From assembly GCA_947064765.1 (NCBI GenBank), contig CAMSWH010000009.1, positions 1-49,149 on the forward strand: DNA of 49,149 nucleotides. The letters are read 5' to 3'. Below, one piece after another: positions 34,865 to 43,031 of the stretch. The number at the start of each line of letters is the position of its first letter. The first letter of the stretch is position 1. Under the pieces are notes generated by a model, which saw nothing but the letters and a program-made list of their open reading frames with translations, had not been told where the DNA came from and did no database searches. A program made the position numbers and the translations under genes. This stretch comes from an uncultured Clostridium sp. (GTDB taxonomy: Bacteria > Bacillota > Clostridia > TANB77 > CAG-508).

Positions 34865-34923
34865 AATATATATTATAAGCTAGTTTTTTTCAATATCGAA
34901 AAATGTAACTTTTTGTAACTTTT
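34865..34923 (-). promoter_or_regulatory. Promoter with GTTAC direct repeats (copy 1 of the 34-bp repeat)
   Basis: On the minus strand: a 34-base segment (34923 to 34890) with two AAAGTTAC units 10 bp apart, running into TTGAAA (34893-34888), 17 bases, TATATT. It reads toward the secreted-protein gene. Thirty-three of 34 bases match the plus-strand copy at 38462-38495. Confidence 0.7.
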
Positions 34924-35278
34924 ATTCTATATGTTTTAAAATTGCTCTAATAATTTCTAATGTAGTTGGTTTATCAACTATTTTTTTATCAATATATGTT
35001 GATAATTTTTCTTCTTCACAATCATAATAACTATTAAGAATTGCTCTAAATATAGCAATTTTTATATTAGTTACAGTAGTATTATGTTCTTTTGCAATAA
35101 TTGGATAGATATTAGTGTTTAGTTTTACGTTAATATTTTTTTGTAGATATATTTCGTAAATAGTTTCACACAAATATACTGTTCCTTTATGTGAAGAATT
35201 AAATTTAAGAAATCCTAATTCTTTGTTAATTGTATTTTTTATTTCAATATCATTTTTATTTGTTAATAAGTCTATCAT
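34922..35278 (-). CDS. Stand-alone Spo0A-type C-terminal DNA-binding domain protein
   Basis: A 118-residue protein that corresponds to the effector domain of Spo0A without receiver domain. Family landmarks: a first helix (KNTINKELGFLKFNSSHKGTVY, compare Spo0A HIKGYQYL), helical NVKLNTNIYPIIAKEHNTTVTNIKIAIFRAI (helix-turn-helix with the IAK..NTT turn) and the C-terminal PTTLEIIRAILKHI. The recognition-helix residues (TNIKIAIFRAI) differ from those of Spo0A (SRVERAIRHAI), so its binding site should differ. The start 35278 is set by GGAGGAAT; the track start lies upstream of it. It would act without phosphorylation control. Confidence 0.75.
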   Translation of the reverse strand: MIDLLTNKNDIEIKNTINKELGFLKFNSSHKGTVYLCETIYEIYLQKNINVKLNTNIYPIIAKEHNTTVTNIKIAIFRAILNSYYDCEEEKLSTYIDKKIVDKPTTLEIIRAILKHIE

Positions 35279-35483
35279 TAAATAATTCCTCCTATTATAT
35301 AGATAATAAAAAATAGAAAAAGGTTTCAAAAAAATAAAAATTTTTTTCTTTCATACTTATTTATGGAAAAAATTGTAACTTTTTTTATATTTATAACAAC
35401 TATATATAAAAAGTGTGAAACTTTTTGTCAGTTTTTACAATCTTATATATGTAGTAATATAAATATTAAAAGGAGAAAATTAT
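35279..35483. promoter_or_regulatory. Divergent control region between Spo0A-domain gene and DUF2142 gene
   Basis: Contains, on the minus strand, one AAAAAGTTACA unit (about 35367-35377) and a possible promoter CTGACA, 17 bases, TATATA; on the plus strand TTTTTGTCAGTTT (35422-35434), also found at 38445-38457, and a possible TTGTCA-type promoter. These shared motifs suggest common control with the 34.9 and 38.5 kb sites. Confidence 0.5.
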
Positions 35484-37037
35484 ATGGAAGAAAATAATGC
35501 ACAAATACAAGAAATAAAAAGCAATAGAAAAATAAAATTAATTTCTTTTCAGATTTTTTATTGGTTATTTGCAATAATTATGATGATGTACTTTAGAAAT
35601 ACAGTGTTTAAAGCAGAAGAAAATATTAAAAATATATTGCAAATAACAATGATAATAATTGCACTTTCTATAGATGGAATACTTATACTATTCAAAAAAA
35701 TTAAATTAGAAGTATATAAGCAGTTTATTATTTTAGCGAGTATCTTAGGAATTTTTTATTTTATAGTAACTCCTTTTGGAAATGGGACAGATGAAGTATC
35801 ACACTTTTTAAGAGTTTTTGAAATATCTAGAAAATATACTAATATACATATGCAAGAAGATACTACATTTCCACCAGCTTTTTCAAAGTTAGTAGATTAT
35901 AAAAATTCTATATTAATAAAATATGAAAATTACATAAATGAATTTGATGCATTTAGTATGAATTCAGAAGAAAGAAGAGATTTAATAAACGAGTATTGGA
36001 ATATAAAATTATATTCTCCTATTCAATATATACCACAAGTAATAGGAGTAACGATTGGTAGAATTCTAAGTGATAATATTGTGGTAATAGGAATGTGTGG
36101 AAGACTTACTGGATATATTTTTTGGATAGTTTTATGTGCGAATTCTATAAAACTTGTTCCGAATAAAAAAACATTTTTCTTAATACTTTGTATTCTTCCT
36201 GTAAATATATTTTCTGCAATATGTATATCAGGAGATACAGTTACAAATGCAGTATGTATATTATTTATTAGTTTAATATATAGAAAAGTATACTTAAAAG
36301 AAAAAATAAATAAAACAGAAAAAATTATATTATTAATATTATGCTGTATGATAGCATTATGTAAAATTGTTTATTTACCATTTGTAGCTATTGTTTTACT
36401 CCTAAAAGAAGAGAATTTTGGAAATAAAAAATCTCTAAAAAATTTTATTATTATAACAATTACTTTAAGTAGTATAGTTGGTTTTTCTTGGCTTGTAATA
36501 GGAAGTATGAATTTAGCAAATTCAAATTCTGCATCTGGAGAACAATTAAAATTTATTTTAAATAATCCATTTGAATATGGTATGATAATTATGAGAACTT
36601 TAACTCAGAAAGGAGCACAATATATTTATCAACTTTGTACAGGAGATGAATTGATGTGTCATGCAAAAACTACAGTTTATCCAATAGTTTCTTATATTAT
36701 TAGCATTTGTTTATTAATGTCACTATTTGTAAATGAAGAAAAAAAAGAGCTACAAATAAATACTTTAAGAAAAGTTTGGATAGGTTTAATAATGTTTGGT
36801 ACAAGCATATTAATTGTAACTGCAATATATATTCAATGGACATCACTTGCTGGAATTGGAAAAATTGGAAATGAAATTATACTTGGAATACAAGGAAGAT
36901 ATTTTATACCAGTTATTGTATTATCTATTTTTATTTTAAATAAAACCAAATTAGAAACAAATGAAAAACATTTAATTACAGGAGTTATATTAATGCAATT
37001 ACCTGTATTATTTCAGATAATGAATGTTTTTGTGTAA
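35484..37037 (+). CDS. DUF2142 family polytopic membrane protein
   Basis: A 517-residue membrane protein with about 11-12 membrane segments. The conserved DUF2142 feature NGTDEVSHFLRVFEIS lies in the first extracellular loop (about residue 96), where an acidic residue pair resembles the catalytic loop of GT-C glycosyltransferases. The family is found next to polysaccharide and teichoic-acid genes in Bacillota, but here the neighbours give no sugar pathway. Ends with RYFIPVIVLSIFIL. Has binding site AAAAGGAG. The enzymatic activity is inferred only. Confidence 0.8.
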   Translation: MEENNAQIQEIKSNRKIKLISFQIFYWLFAIIMMMYFRNTVFKAEENIKNILQITMIIIALSIDGILILFKKIKLEVYKQFIILASILGIFYFIVTPFGNGTDEVSHFLRVFEISRKYTNIHMQEDTTFPPAFSKLVDYKNSILIKYENYINEFDAFSMNSEERRDLINEYWNIKLYSPIQYIPQVIGVTIGRILSDNIVVIGMCGRLTGYIFWIVLCANSIKLVPNKKTFFLILCILPVNIFSAICISGDTVTNAVCILFISLIYRKVYLKEKINKTEKIILLILCCMIALCKIVYLPFVAIVLLLKEENFGNKKSLKNFIIITITLSSIVGFSWLVIGSMNLANSNSASGEQLKFILNNPFEYGMIIMRTLTQKGAQYIYQLCTGDELMCHAKTTVYPIVSYIISICLLMSLFVNEEKKELQINTLRKVWIGLIMFGTSILIVTAIYIQWTSLAGIGKIGNEIILGIQGRYFIPVIVLSIFILNKTKLETNEKHLITGVILMQLPVLFQIMNVFV

Positions 37038-37179
37038 AAGTCCTATTTTAGATTATTATATCTAAAATTGTTGAAACCTTTTTACAATTTATGGTAATAT
37101 ATATTTGTAAAGATATAAGTAATATGAGACATGCAGAGTTTATATAATAAAATATATATTAAAACAAAGGGAGAAAAAA

Positions 37180-38364
37180 ATGAATATACTAAAGAAATAT
37201 GTAAAAATATTAATCATTATTTGTATTCTTTTCTGTTTAATATCTAATTGTACATATCTATATGCTGTAACAAGTTCAGAACTTAATCAGCAGCAAAATG
37301 AGTTAGATAGTAAAATTGATGGAATAAAATCAGAAATAGCAGGAACTAAAGAAAAAATGACTACTGCTTTAAATCAAATTGATAAATTAAATGATGAAAT
37401 TACAACATATAAAGGGGAAATTAAGCAGTTACAAGGAAGAATAAATGACGTAGAAGCTCAAATTAAAATAAAAGAAGAAGATATTATTATTCAAGAAGAA
37501 AAATATAAAACTCAAAAGGAACTACTTGATAAAAGATTAGTTGCACTATATGAAAGTGGTAGTACATCTTATTTAGATATGTTATTATCATGTGAGAATT
37601 TATCTGACTTAATTTCTAAATATTATTTAATTGAAGAATTAGCAGAAGCTGATGAAGAGTTACTTGACAGAATATCTAATACACAAGAAAAAATTAAAGC
37701 AGAGAAAGATTATTTAGTAAGTGCAAAATCAGAAATTGAAGAAAATAAGAAAAGTCTTAAAGTAAAGGAAAATTCACTTGCTTCTTCTGTTAGTCAAAAA
37801 CAATCTTTAGTTTCAAATTTAACGGAAGAGGAAAAAGAATTACAAGAGCAATTAGAAGAATTTGAAGAAGATAAAAGAATAATTCAAGCAGAGTTAGCTA
37901 AGATAGCAGCAGAGGAAGCTAAAAAGAACAATAATCAGGTAGTTACAGCACCTAGTGCATGTGGGTACATATTTCCAGTTTATGGATGTTCAAGATCTAA
38001 TATAAATAATCCTAATTATCCTTCATATGCAAAACATACTGGTATAGATGTAAATATAAATGTTAAAGGAAAAAGTATAGTAGCAGTAAAAGATGGAACA
38101 GTAGTAACATCAACTGCAATGAGAAATTTAAAAGGACAATATAAGAGTTTTGGTGAATATGTTGTTATAAACCATCATGATGGAACAATGACATTATATG
38201 CACATATGTTATCTGGTTCAAGGACAGTTTCACCAGGAGATAAAGTTACTCAAGGTCAAGTTATAGGAAAAGTAGGAAGTACAGGAAATTCAAGTGGAGA
38301 TCATTTACATTTTGAAGTACGTATAAAAGGCTCTCCAGTAAATCCAATGCCATATTTGCCTTAA
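37180..38364 (+). CDS. Secreted coiled-coil M23 endopeptidase (PcsB/EnvC-like)
   Basis: A 394-residue secreted protein. Signal peptide (about 1-30, ILIIICILFCLISNCTYLYA), long coiled coil (about 35-250, rich in E/K/L/Q heptads), then an M23 domain (about 265-394) with HTGIDVNINVKG, the central YAHM and HLHFEVR motifs, complete zinc site. Such proteins hydrolyse peptidoglycan peptides and are controlled by FtsEX-type transporters, which are not in this window. A terminator follows. It is not SpoIIQ, since SpoIIQ lacks the long coiled coil. Confidence 0.92.
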   Translation: MNILKKYVKILIIICILFCLISNCTYLYAVTSSELNQQQNELDSKIDGIKSEIAGTKEKMTTALNQIDKLNDEITTYKGEIKQLQGRINDVEAQIKIKEEDIIIQEEKYKTQKELLDKRLVALYESGSTSYLDMLLSCENLSDLISKYYLIEELAEADEELLDRISNTQEKIKAEKDYLVSAKSEIEENKKSLKVKENSLASSVSQKQSLVSNLTEEEKELQEQLEEFEEDKRIIQAELAKIAAEEAKKNNNQVVTAPSACGYIFPVYGCSRSNINNPNYPSYAKHTGIDVNINVKGKSIVAVKDGTVVTSTAMRNLKGQYKSFGEYVVINHHDGTMTLYAHMLSGSRTVSPGDKVTQGQVIGKVGSTGNSSGDHLHFEVRIKGSPVNPMPYLP

Positions 38365-38372
38365 AAAAATAT

Positions 38373-38408
38373 AAAATCTCATTCAGATAAAAATGAATGG
38401 GATTTTTT
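38373..38408 (+). terminator. Terminator after M23 gene
   Basis: AAAATCtCATTCA and TGAATGgGATTTT form a stem of about 12 bp with G-U pairs, then T-run. Confidence 0.8.
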
Positions 38409-38444
38409 ATTCTTTTTAGAAGATATATGCAAAAATATATTCAA

Positions 38445-38520
38445 TTTTTGTCAGTTTCTAAAAAAGTTACAAAAAGTTACATTTTTCTATATTGACAGAA
38501 AAAACTATAATATATAATAT
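38445..38520 (+). promoter_or_regulatory. Promoter with GTTAC direct repeats (copy 2 of the 34-bp repeat)
   Basis: TTTTTGTCAGTTT (38445-38457), then the 34-base repeat (38462-38495) with two AAAGTTAC units 10 bp apart, running into TTGACA (38492-38497), 17 bases, TAATAT. It is the inverted copy of the segment at 34890-34923. Confidence 0.7.
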
Positions 38521-38892
38521 AATTATAACATTTAATAATAAGTTAACTACAAATGGCGAGGTGGGTAGACATATCAACCACCTTGTAATATATAAAAAGT
38601 AGTACATATTGATTATGAATAAAGTAAGTACAATATTTTTAGTTATAATATATTTTAGTAATTGCTTTAGGTATATACTTATATTTTCTTATAACATGTT
38701 TTACCAATTACTTATATGTTACTGAAGAGATTTGTTTTACTTTGAAAACTATATAAAATGAGCATTCTAGAAGTAAAACGCAAGAAAATGGGTCATATAA
38801 TTTGTAGATAAAGATACTCTAAGTATTGATTCAGAAATAAAATATTTTGAATTTCGTAATAAATAAATTAATAAAAAGAATGGAGCAATTAT
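38521..38892 (+). other. Long untranslated leader with hairpins and a possible broken small ORF
   Basis: A 372-base region between promoter and the 38893 gene. It contains a GC-rich hairpin (AGGTGG ... CCACCT, 38560-38584), an AGTAATTG/CAATTACT inverted repeat, and a short open frame from 38614 (ATG AAT AAA GTA ...) encoding 36 residues; its hydrophobic continuation lies in the next frame (LVIALGIYLYFLITCF), as if by a frameshift. No good ribosome binding site for it. No known riboswitch class recognised. Confidence 0.4.
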
Positions 38893-39981
38893 ATGAAAAA
38901 AATTTTTATATTAATTAGTATATTAATAATATTATTAATAGTAAATATAATTATTTACAATTTGAATATAGATACTGAAAAAACTTGCATTAAACCAGAA
39001 GTTTTTTACTCTTCTCAAGGAAAAGTAGATTTTAATGTAGTTTGGTGTGAAAATTTTGTATTAGCATGGAATGAATTAAAAAATTATATTGGAAATGATA
39101 TTGAATTTGATGATGGTACTTCAGAATTAGCCAAAAAATTAAATCAAAGAAATTTTTCAAAAAATATCATATCACATAATGATTACTATATAAAAGTCTC
39201 AAAATTAAATGATGGAACAATTACAGATTTAAAAAATGATATTTATAAAGACTTAAAGAATAAATTTAAAATTAATCAAAGCAATTTTTTAGAGAATATT
39301 GATGTATCAAACCAAAATGGAATTTTTATTTATACTATGCTGAAAAAACAGTTCCATTTTTTAGAAGATTTTGATAATTTGAATCAAAATATTTTTATAG
39401 ACATAAATGGAAAAGAAAATAGAGTAAATTTTTTCGGAATAAGTGATAAAAGTGAAGAAAAGTTAAATCAAAATGTTGAAATTTTATATTTTAAAAATTA
39501 TTATTCTTTTATATTAAAATTAAAAACTAAAGAAAACGAAGAAGTAATATTGTATAAGACAGAAGATGTAGAAAAATATTCTCTTGATGAGTTGTATGAT
39601 AATGCTATAAATTTATCAAATGGCTATGAAGGAAAAAAAGAATTAGAAAAAGATGATATATTATTGGTACCATATATTAATTTGAATCTTATAATAAATT
39701 ATGATGAATTATGTAATAAAGAAATACAAGGAACAGATGGAGAATATATATCAAATGCAATACAAAATATTGATTTTTCTTTGACTCACTCTGGAGGTAA
39801 GGTAAATTCAGAAGCCATAATAATGACTGACATTTTATCAGCACCACCTGCAAAAGCAGAATATTACGAATTTAATAGTCCTTTTGTGATTTTTATAAAA
39901 GAAAATAATAAAGATAAACCATATTTTATGGCTAAAATATTAGATACAACTTTTTTGGAAAAGGGACTAAATGGAGAATAA
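38893..39981 (+). CDS. Membrane-anchored protein, possibly a divergent serpin
   Basis: A 362-residue protein with an N-terminal membrane segment (about 4-24, FILISILIILLIVNIIIY) and a mostly extracellular body. The C-terminal 75 residues have the order of serpin elements: NIDFSLTHSGGKVNSEA (strand and hinge-like), a loop ILSAPPAKAEYYE (reactive-loop position), then FNSPFVIFIKENN and YFMAKILD, similar to the final serpin strands (PFLFFI ... FMGRV). The total length also fits a serpin. Most other serpin landmarks are weak. Its 5' leader starts at the promoter carrying the GTTAC repeat. The serpin reading is a hypothesis. Confidence 0.5.
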   Translation: MKKIFILISILIILLIVNIIIYNLNIDTEKTCIKPEVFYSSQGKVDFNVVWCENFVLAWNELKNYIGNDIEFDDGTSELAKKLNQRNFSKNIISHNDYYIKVSKLNDGTITDLKNDIYKDLKNKFKINQSNFLENIDVSNQNGIFIYTMLKKQFHFLEDFDNLNQNIFIDINGKENRVNFFGISDKSEEKLNQNVEILYFKNYYSFILKLKTKENEEVILYKTEDVEKYSLDELYDNAINLSNGYEGKKELEKDDILLVPYINLNLIINYDELCNKEIQGTDGEYISNAIQNIDFSLTHSGGKVNSEAIIMTDILSAPPAKAEYYEFNSPFVIFIKENNKDKPYFMAKILDTTFLEKGLNGE

Positions 39982-40055
39982 ACTTTGATAAATTTTGTAT
40001 GCAGTTATGTTATTTATAGTAGTATTATATGAAAAACAAAATATTATATAGCTAC

Positions 40056-40084
40056 TTTACATAATTTGGAAAAGGTGCTATAAT
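40056..40084 (+). promoter_or_regulatory. Promoter of small membrane protein gene
   Basis: TTTACA, 17 bases, TATAAT. Confidence 0.7.
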
Positions 40085-40117
40085 AGTTATGTATTAAAGA
40101 AAAGAGGAGAGAAATTT

Positions 40118-40327
40118 ATGTATTTTTTAATTCCTATACCAATTATTTTAGTTGCATTAATAGTAAGATATGTAGTAGAAAGATTCAAATTAGAAATATT
40201 TAAAAAAGTTTCGTCAGCAGTAATTATACTTGGAGTTTTAGTTTTTATTTTTTTGTATGTACAATATTATGGATTTGATAATATAATGGAAAGTTTAAAA
40301 AAATTTTTTGATATGAAAATTAAATAA
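40118..40327 (+). CDS. Small membrane protein (69 aa)
   Basis: A 69-residue protein with two hydrophobic segments (FLIPIPIILVALIVRYVV and VSSAVIILGVLVFIFLYV) joined by a charged turn (ERFKLEIFKK). No family recognised. It is a complete gene with its own promoter, the ribosome binding site AGAGGAG and a strong terminator, which supports true expression despite its size. Confidence 0.65.
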   Translation: MYFLIPIPIILVALIVRYVVERFKLEIFKKVSSAVIILGVLVFIFLYVQYYGFDNIMESLKKFFDMKIK

Positions 40328-40351
40328 ACTTTTATATTAGATAATTATAGT

Positions 40352-40407
40352 GAGCTTAAGATTTTCTTAAAATTTGTATTTAATAGAAAATCTTAAGCTC
40401 GTTTTTT
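40352..40407 (+). terminator. Strong terminator with long loop
   Basis: A 15-bp perfect stem (GAGCTTAAGATTTTC and its complement) with a 19-base AT loop and six T residues. Confidence 0.9.
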
Positions 40408-40509
40408 ATGAAAAAAATTTTTTTACAGAAATTCAAAAAATTTCATATATAAAAATTGTCGTTTTTTGTGGAAAAAAAACATATTCAATGTTATAATCAA
40501 TTTGAATTT

Positions 40510-40532
40510 ATTTAATAAAATTTTTATTAAAT
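40510..40532. promoter_or_regulatory. Inverted repeat upstream of hydrogenase operon
   Basis: ATTTAATAAA and TTTATTAAAT separated by ATT. It may be an operator for the hydrogenase genes, but it is only A/T and so could arise by chance. A hairpin ATGTTAGT/ACTAACAT (40618-40640) with AAAGGAG in front follows. Confidence 0.3.
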
Positions 40533-40667
40533 AGTAATTAATAAAATATAGCATGCTATTCCAAATTGTTTTCATATTCTTAGCTATATTAAATAAAATT
40601 TAAGTAGGAAAGGAGATATGTTAGTAAATTAAACTAACATAGACAGGTGAAATGGAGAATACTAGAT

Positions 40668-41147
40668 GTGAAGGTTGTATGCGGAAATGATCCTAAAATG
40701 CAAGAAATACTATCAAAGTACGAAAAAGACAAAAATAATTTAATTCAGATTTTAAATGAGGTACAAGAGTATTATGGTTACATACCAGAAAAAGCACAGG
40801 CTTCAATTTCAGAATATCTATCAATACCAATGGCTGAAATTTATGGAGTAGTTACTTTTTATTCAAGATTTACACTAAAACCTAAAGGAAAATATCATAT
40901 AGCAGTTTGCTTAGGAACAGCATGTTTTGTTAAAGGATCAGAAAAAGTTTTAGACAGAGCAAAAGAAAGATTAGGAATAGATGTTGGAGAAACAACTAAA
41001 GATGGGAAATTTTCTTTAGAAGCAACTAGATGTGTAGGTGCTTGTGGTTTAGCTCCTGTTTTTACAGTAAATGATGAAGTTTTTGGTAAAGCTACTGTAA
41101 AAATGATGGATGAAGTACTAGATAAATATATGGAAAGTAAAGAATAG
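40668..41147 (+). CDS. hydC: Electron-bifurcating hydrogenase subunit HydC (NuoE-like)
   Basis: A 159-residue thioredoxin-fold [2Fe-2S] protein of the NuoE family. Cluster ligands: CLGTACFVKG and CVGACGLAP. The N-terminal part (LSKYEKDKNNLIQILNEVQEYYGYIP) is the usual NuoE helical region. It forms the HydABC complex with the next two genes and passes electrons to the flavin subunit. The track start is GTG 40647; I prefer GTG 40668 because GGAG lies about ten bases before it and family members begin close to VKVVCGN. Confidence 0.88.
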   Translation: MKVVCGNDPKMQEILSKYEKDKNNLIQILNEVQEYYGYIPEKAQASISEYLSIPMAEIYGVVTFYSRFTLKPKGKYHIAVCLGTACFVKGSEKVLDRAKERLGIDVGETTKDGKFSLEATRCVGACGLAPVFTVNDEVFGKATVKMMDEVLDKYMESKE

Positions 41148-41162
41148 AAAGGAGCTAAGACT

Positions 41163-43022
41163 ATGAAATCTTTAGAAGAAATTAATAAAATAAGAGAAGA
41201 AAAAAGAAAAGAGTTAGATTTAAGAGTTAATATATCTGCTGATACTCGTGAGAAACATATTTTAGTTTGTCATGGGACTGGTTGTACTTCTTCTAAATCT
41301 CCTAAGATTATAGAGAATTTTAGAAAAATATTAGAAGAGAAAAATATAGAAAATGTTAGAGTAATTCAAACAGGTTGCTTTGGATTATGCGCAAAAGGAC
41401 CAATAGTTATAATAAGACCAGAAGATGTTTTTTATGCTATGGTTACACCAGATGATTGTGCTGAAATAGTAGAAAAACATATTCAAAATGGAGAAATAGT
41501 TGAAAGGTTACTTTGCAGAGATATTGATAATAAAGTAGTTAAACAATTAGATGAATTAAACTTTTATAAAAAACAAAAAAGAATTGCATTAAAAAATTGT
41601 GGTGTTATAGATCCAGAAAATATAGATGAATACATAGCTTTTGATGGATATAAAGCATTAGAAAAAGTGTTATTTAATATGACACCAGATGAAGTTATAG
41701 AAACAGTAACGAATTCTGGATTAAGAGGTCGTGGAGGAGCAGGATTCCCAACAGGAAAGAAATGGTCTTTTACAAAAATGGCACAAGGTGATCAAAAATA
41801 TGTTGTTTGTAATGCTGACGAAGGAGATCCAGGAGCATTCATGGACAGAAGTATATTAGAAGGGGATCCACATTGTGTAGTTGAAGCAATGATGATAGCA
41901 GGTTATGCAATAGGAGCAAATAAAGGTTATATATATGTAAGAGCAGAATATCCAATAGCAGTAGAGCGTTTTCAAAAAGCAATAGATAGTGCAAAAGAAT
42001 ATGGAATACTTGGAAAAAATATATGGAATTCTGGATTTGATTTTGATTTAGAGATTAGACTTGGAGCAGGAGCTTTTGTTTGTGGAGAAGAGACAGCACT
42101 TTTAGAATCTATAGAAGGAAGGCGTGGCCAACCACGATTAAAACCACCATTTCCAGCAAATGAAGGCTTATTTGGAAAACCAACATTAATCAATAATGTT
42201 GAAACATATGCTAATATAACTAAAATTATTTTAAATGGTGCAGATTGGTATGCTAGTATAGGAACAGAAAAATCCAAAGGAACTAAAGTATTTGCTTTAG
42301 GAGGAAATGTAAATAATATAGGATTAGTTGAAGTTCCTATGGGAGTAACATTAAGAGAGATAGTATTTGATATCGGTGGTGGAATTCCAAATGGTAAGAA
42401 ATTCAAAGCTGCTCAAACTGGCGGACCTTCTGGTGGATGCATAACAGAAGAGCATCTAGATACACCAATTGATTATGAATCATTACAAGCAATAGGTTCA
42501 ATGATGGGATCAGGTGGATTAATTGTTATGGATGATTCAAAATGCATGGTAAATTTAGCAAAATTTTATTTAGGATTTACAGTTGATGAATCATGTGGAA
42601 AATGTACTCCATGTAGAATTGGTACAAAAAGATTATTAGAAATGCTTGAGAAAATAACAGATGGAAAAGGTGAAGATGGAGATATTGAAAAACTGGAAAG
42701 ATTATGTAGTAATATACAAAAAGCTTCAGTTTGTGGACTTGGTCAAACAGCTCCAAACCCTGTTATGAGTACAATTAAATATTTTAGAGAAGAATATAGA
42801 GAACATATTGACCATAAACAATGTAGAGCAGGAGAATGTAAAGCTTTAATGAAATTACATATAGATCCAGAAGCTTGTAAAGGTTGCGGATTATGTAAGA
42901 GAAATTGTCCTGTAGATGCAATCTCAGGTGATGTAAAACAAACTCACGTAATAGATGAAGAAAAATGTATTAAGTGTGGAACTTGTATTGGTAAGTGCCC
43001 ATTCCACGCAATCAAATCTTAG
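41163..43022 (+). CDS. hydB: Electron-bifurcating hydrogenase subunit HydB (NuoF-like, NADH/FMN)
   Basis: A 619-residue subunit of the HydABC hydrogenase. Domains in order: N-terminal thioredoxin-like [2Fe-2S] (about 30-120, CHGTGCTSS and TGCFGLCAKG), the NuoF core with FMN/NADH binding (SGLRGRGGAGFPTGKKW, GDPGAFMDR, GAGAYV-like GAGAFVCGEETAL), the [4Fe-4S] site CGKCTPCRIGT with the later Cys, and a C-terminal two-cluster ferredoxin (CKGCGLCKRNCPVDA, CIKCGTCIGKCPFHA). It oxidises or reduces NADH during bifurcation. It starts 15 bases after hydC and is followed nine bases later by hydA. Confidence 0.94.
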   Translation: MKSLEEINKIREEKRKELDLRVNISADTREKHILVCHGTGCTSSKSPKIIENFRKILEEKNIENVRVIQTGCFGLCAKGPIVIIRPEDVFYAMVTPDDCAEIVEKHIQNGEIVERLLCRDIDNKVVKQLDELNFYKKQKRIALKNCGVIDPENIDEYIAFDGYKALEKVLFNMTPDEVIETVTNSGLRGRGGAGFPTGKKWSFTKMAQGDQKYVVCNADEGDPGAFMDRSILEGDPHCVVEAMMIAGYAIGANKGYIYVRAEYPIAVERFQKAIDSAKEYGILGKNIWNSGFDFDLEIRLGAGAFVCGEETALLESIEGRRGQPRLKPPFPANEGLFGKPTLINNVETYANITKIILNGADWYASIGTEKSKGTKVFALGGNVNNIGLVEVPMGVTLREIVFDIGGGIPNGKKFKAAQTGGPSGGCITEEHLDTPIDYESLQAIGSMMGSGGLIVMDDSKCMVNLAKFYLGFTVDESCGKCTPCRIGTKRLLEMLEKITDGKGEDGDIEKLERLCSNIQKASVCGLGQTAPNPVMSTIKYFREEYREHIDHKQCRAGECKALMKLHIDPEACKGCGLCKRNCPVDAISGDVKQTHVIDEEKCIKCGTCIGKCPFHAIKS

Positions 43023-43031
43023 GAGGTAAAT

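Noticed and set aside
37180-38364. SpoIIQ identity for the M23 protein
   Set aside because: A long coiled coil and cleavable signal peptide indicate a PcsB/EnvC-like wall hydrolase, not SpoIIQ.
38540-38600. Known riboswitch (c-di-GMP, preQ1, TPP, SAM and similar) in the 38.5 kb leader
   Set aside because: The GC-rich hairpin is clear, but no conserved core of these classes can be found.
40510-40532. Rex-type redox operator upstream of the hydrogenase operon
   Set aside because: The repeat is purely A/T and lacks the TTGTTAA half-site of Rex; kept only as an inverted repeat.
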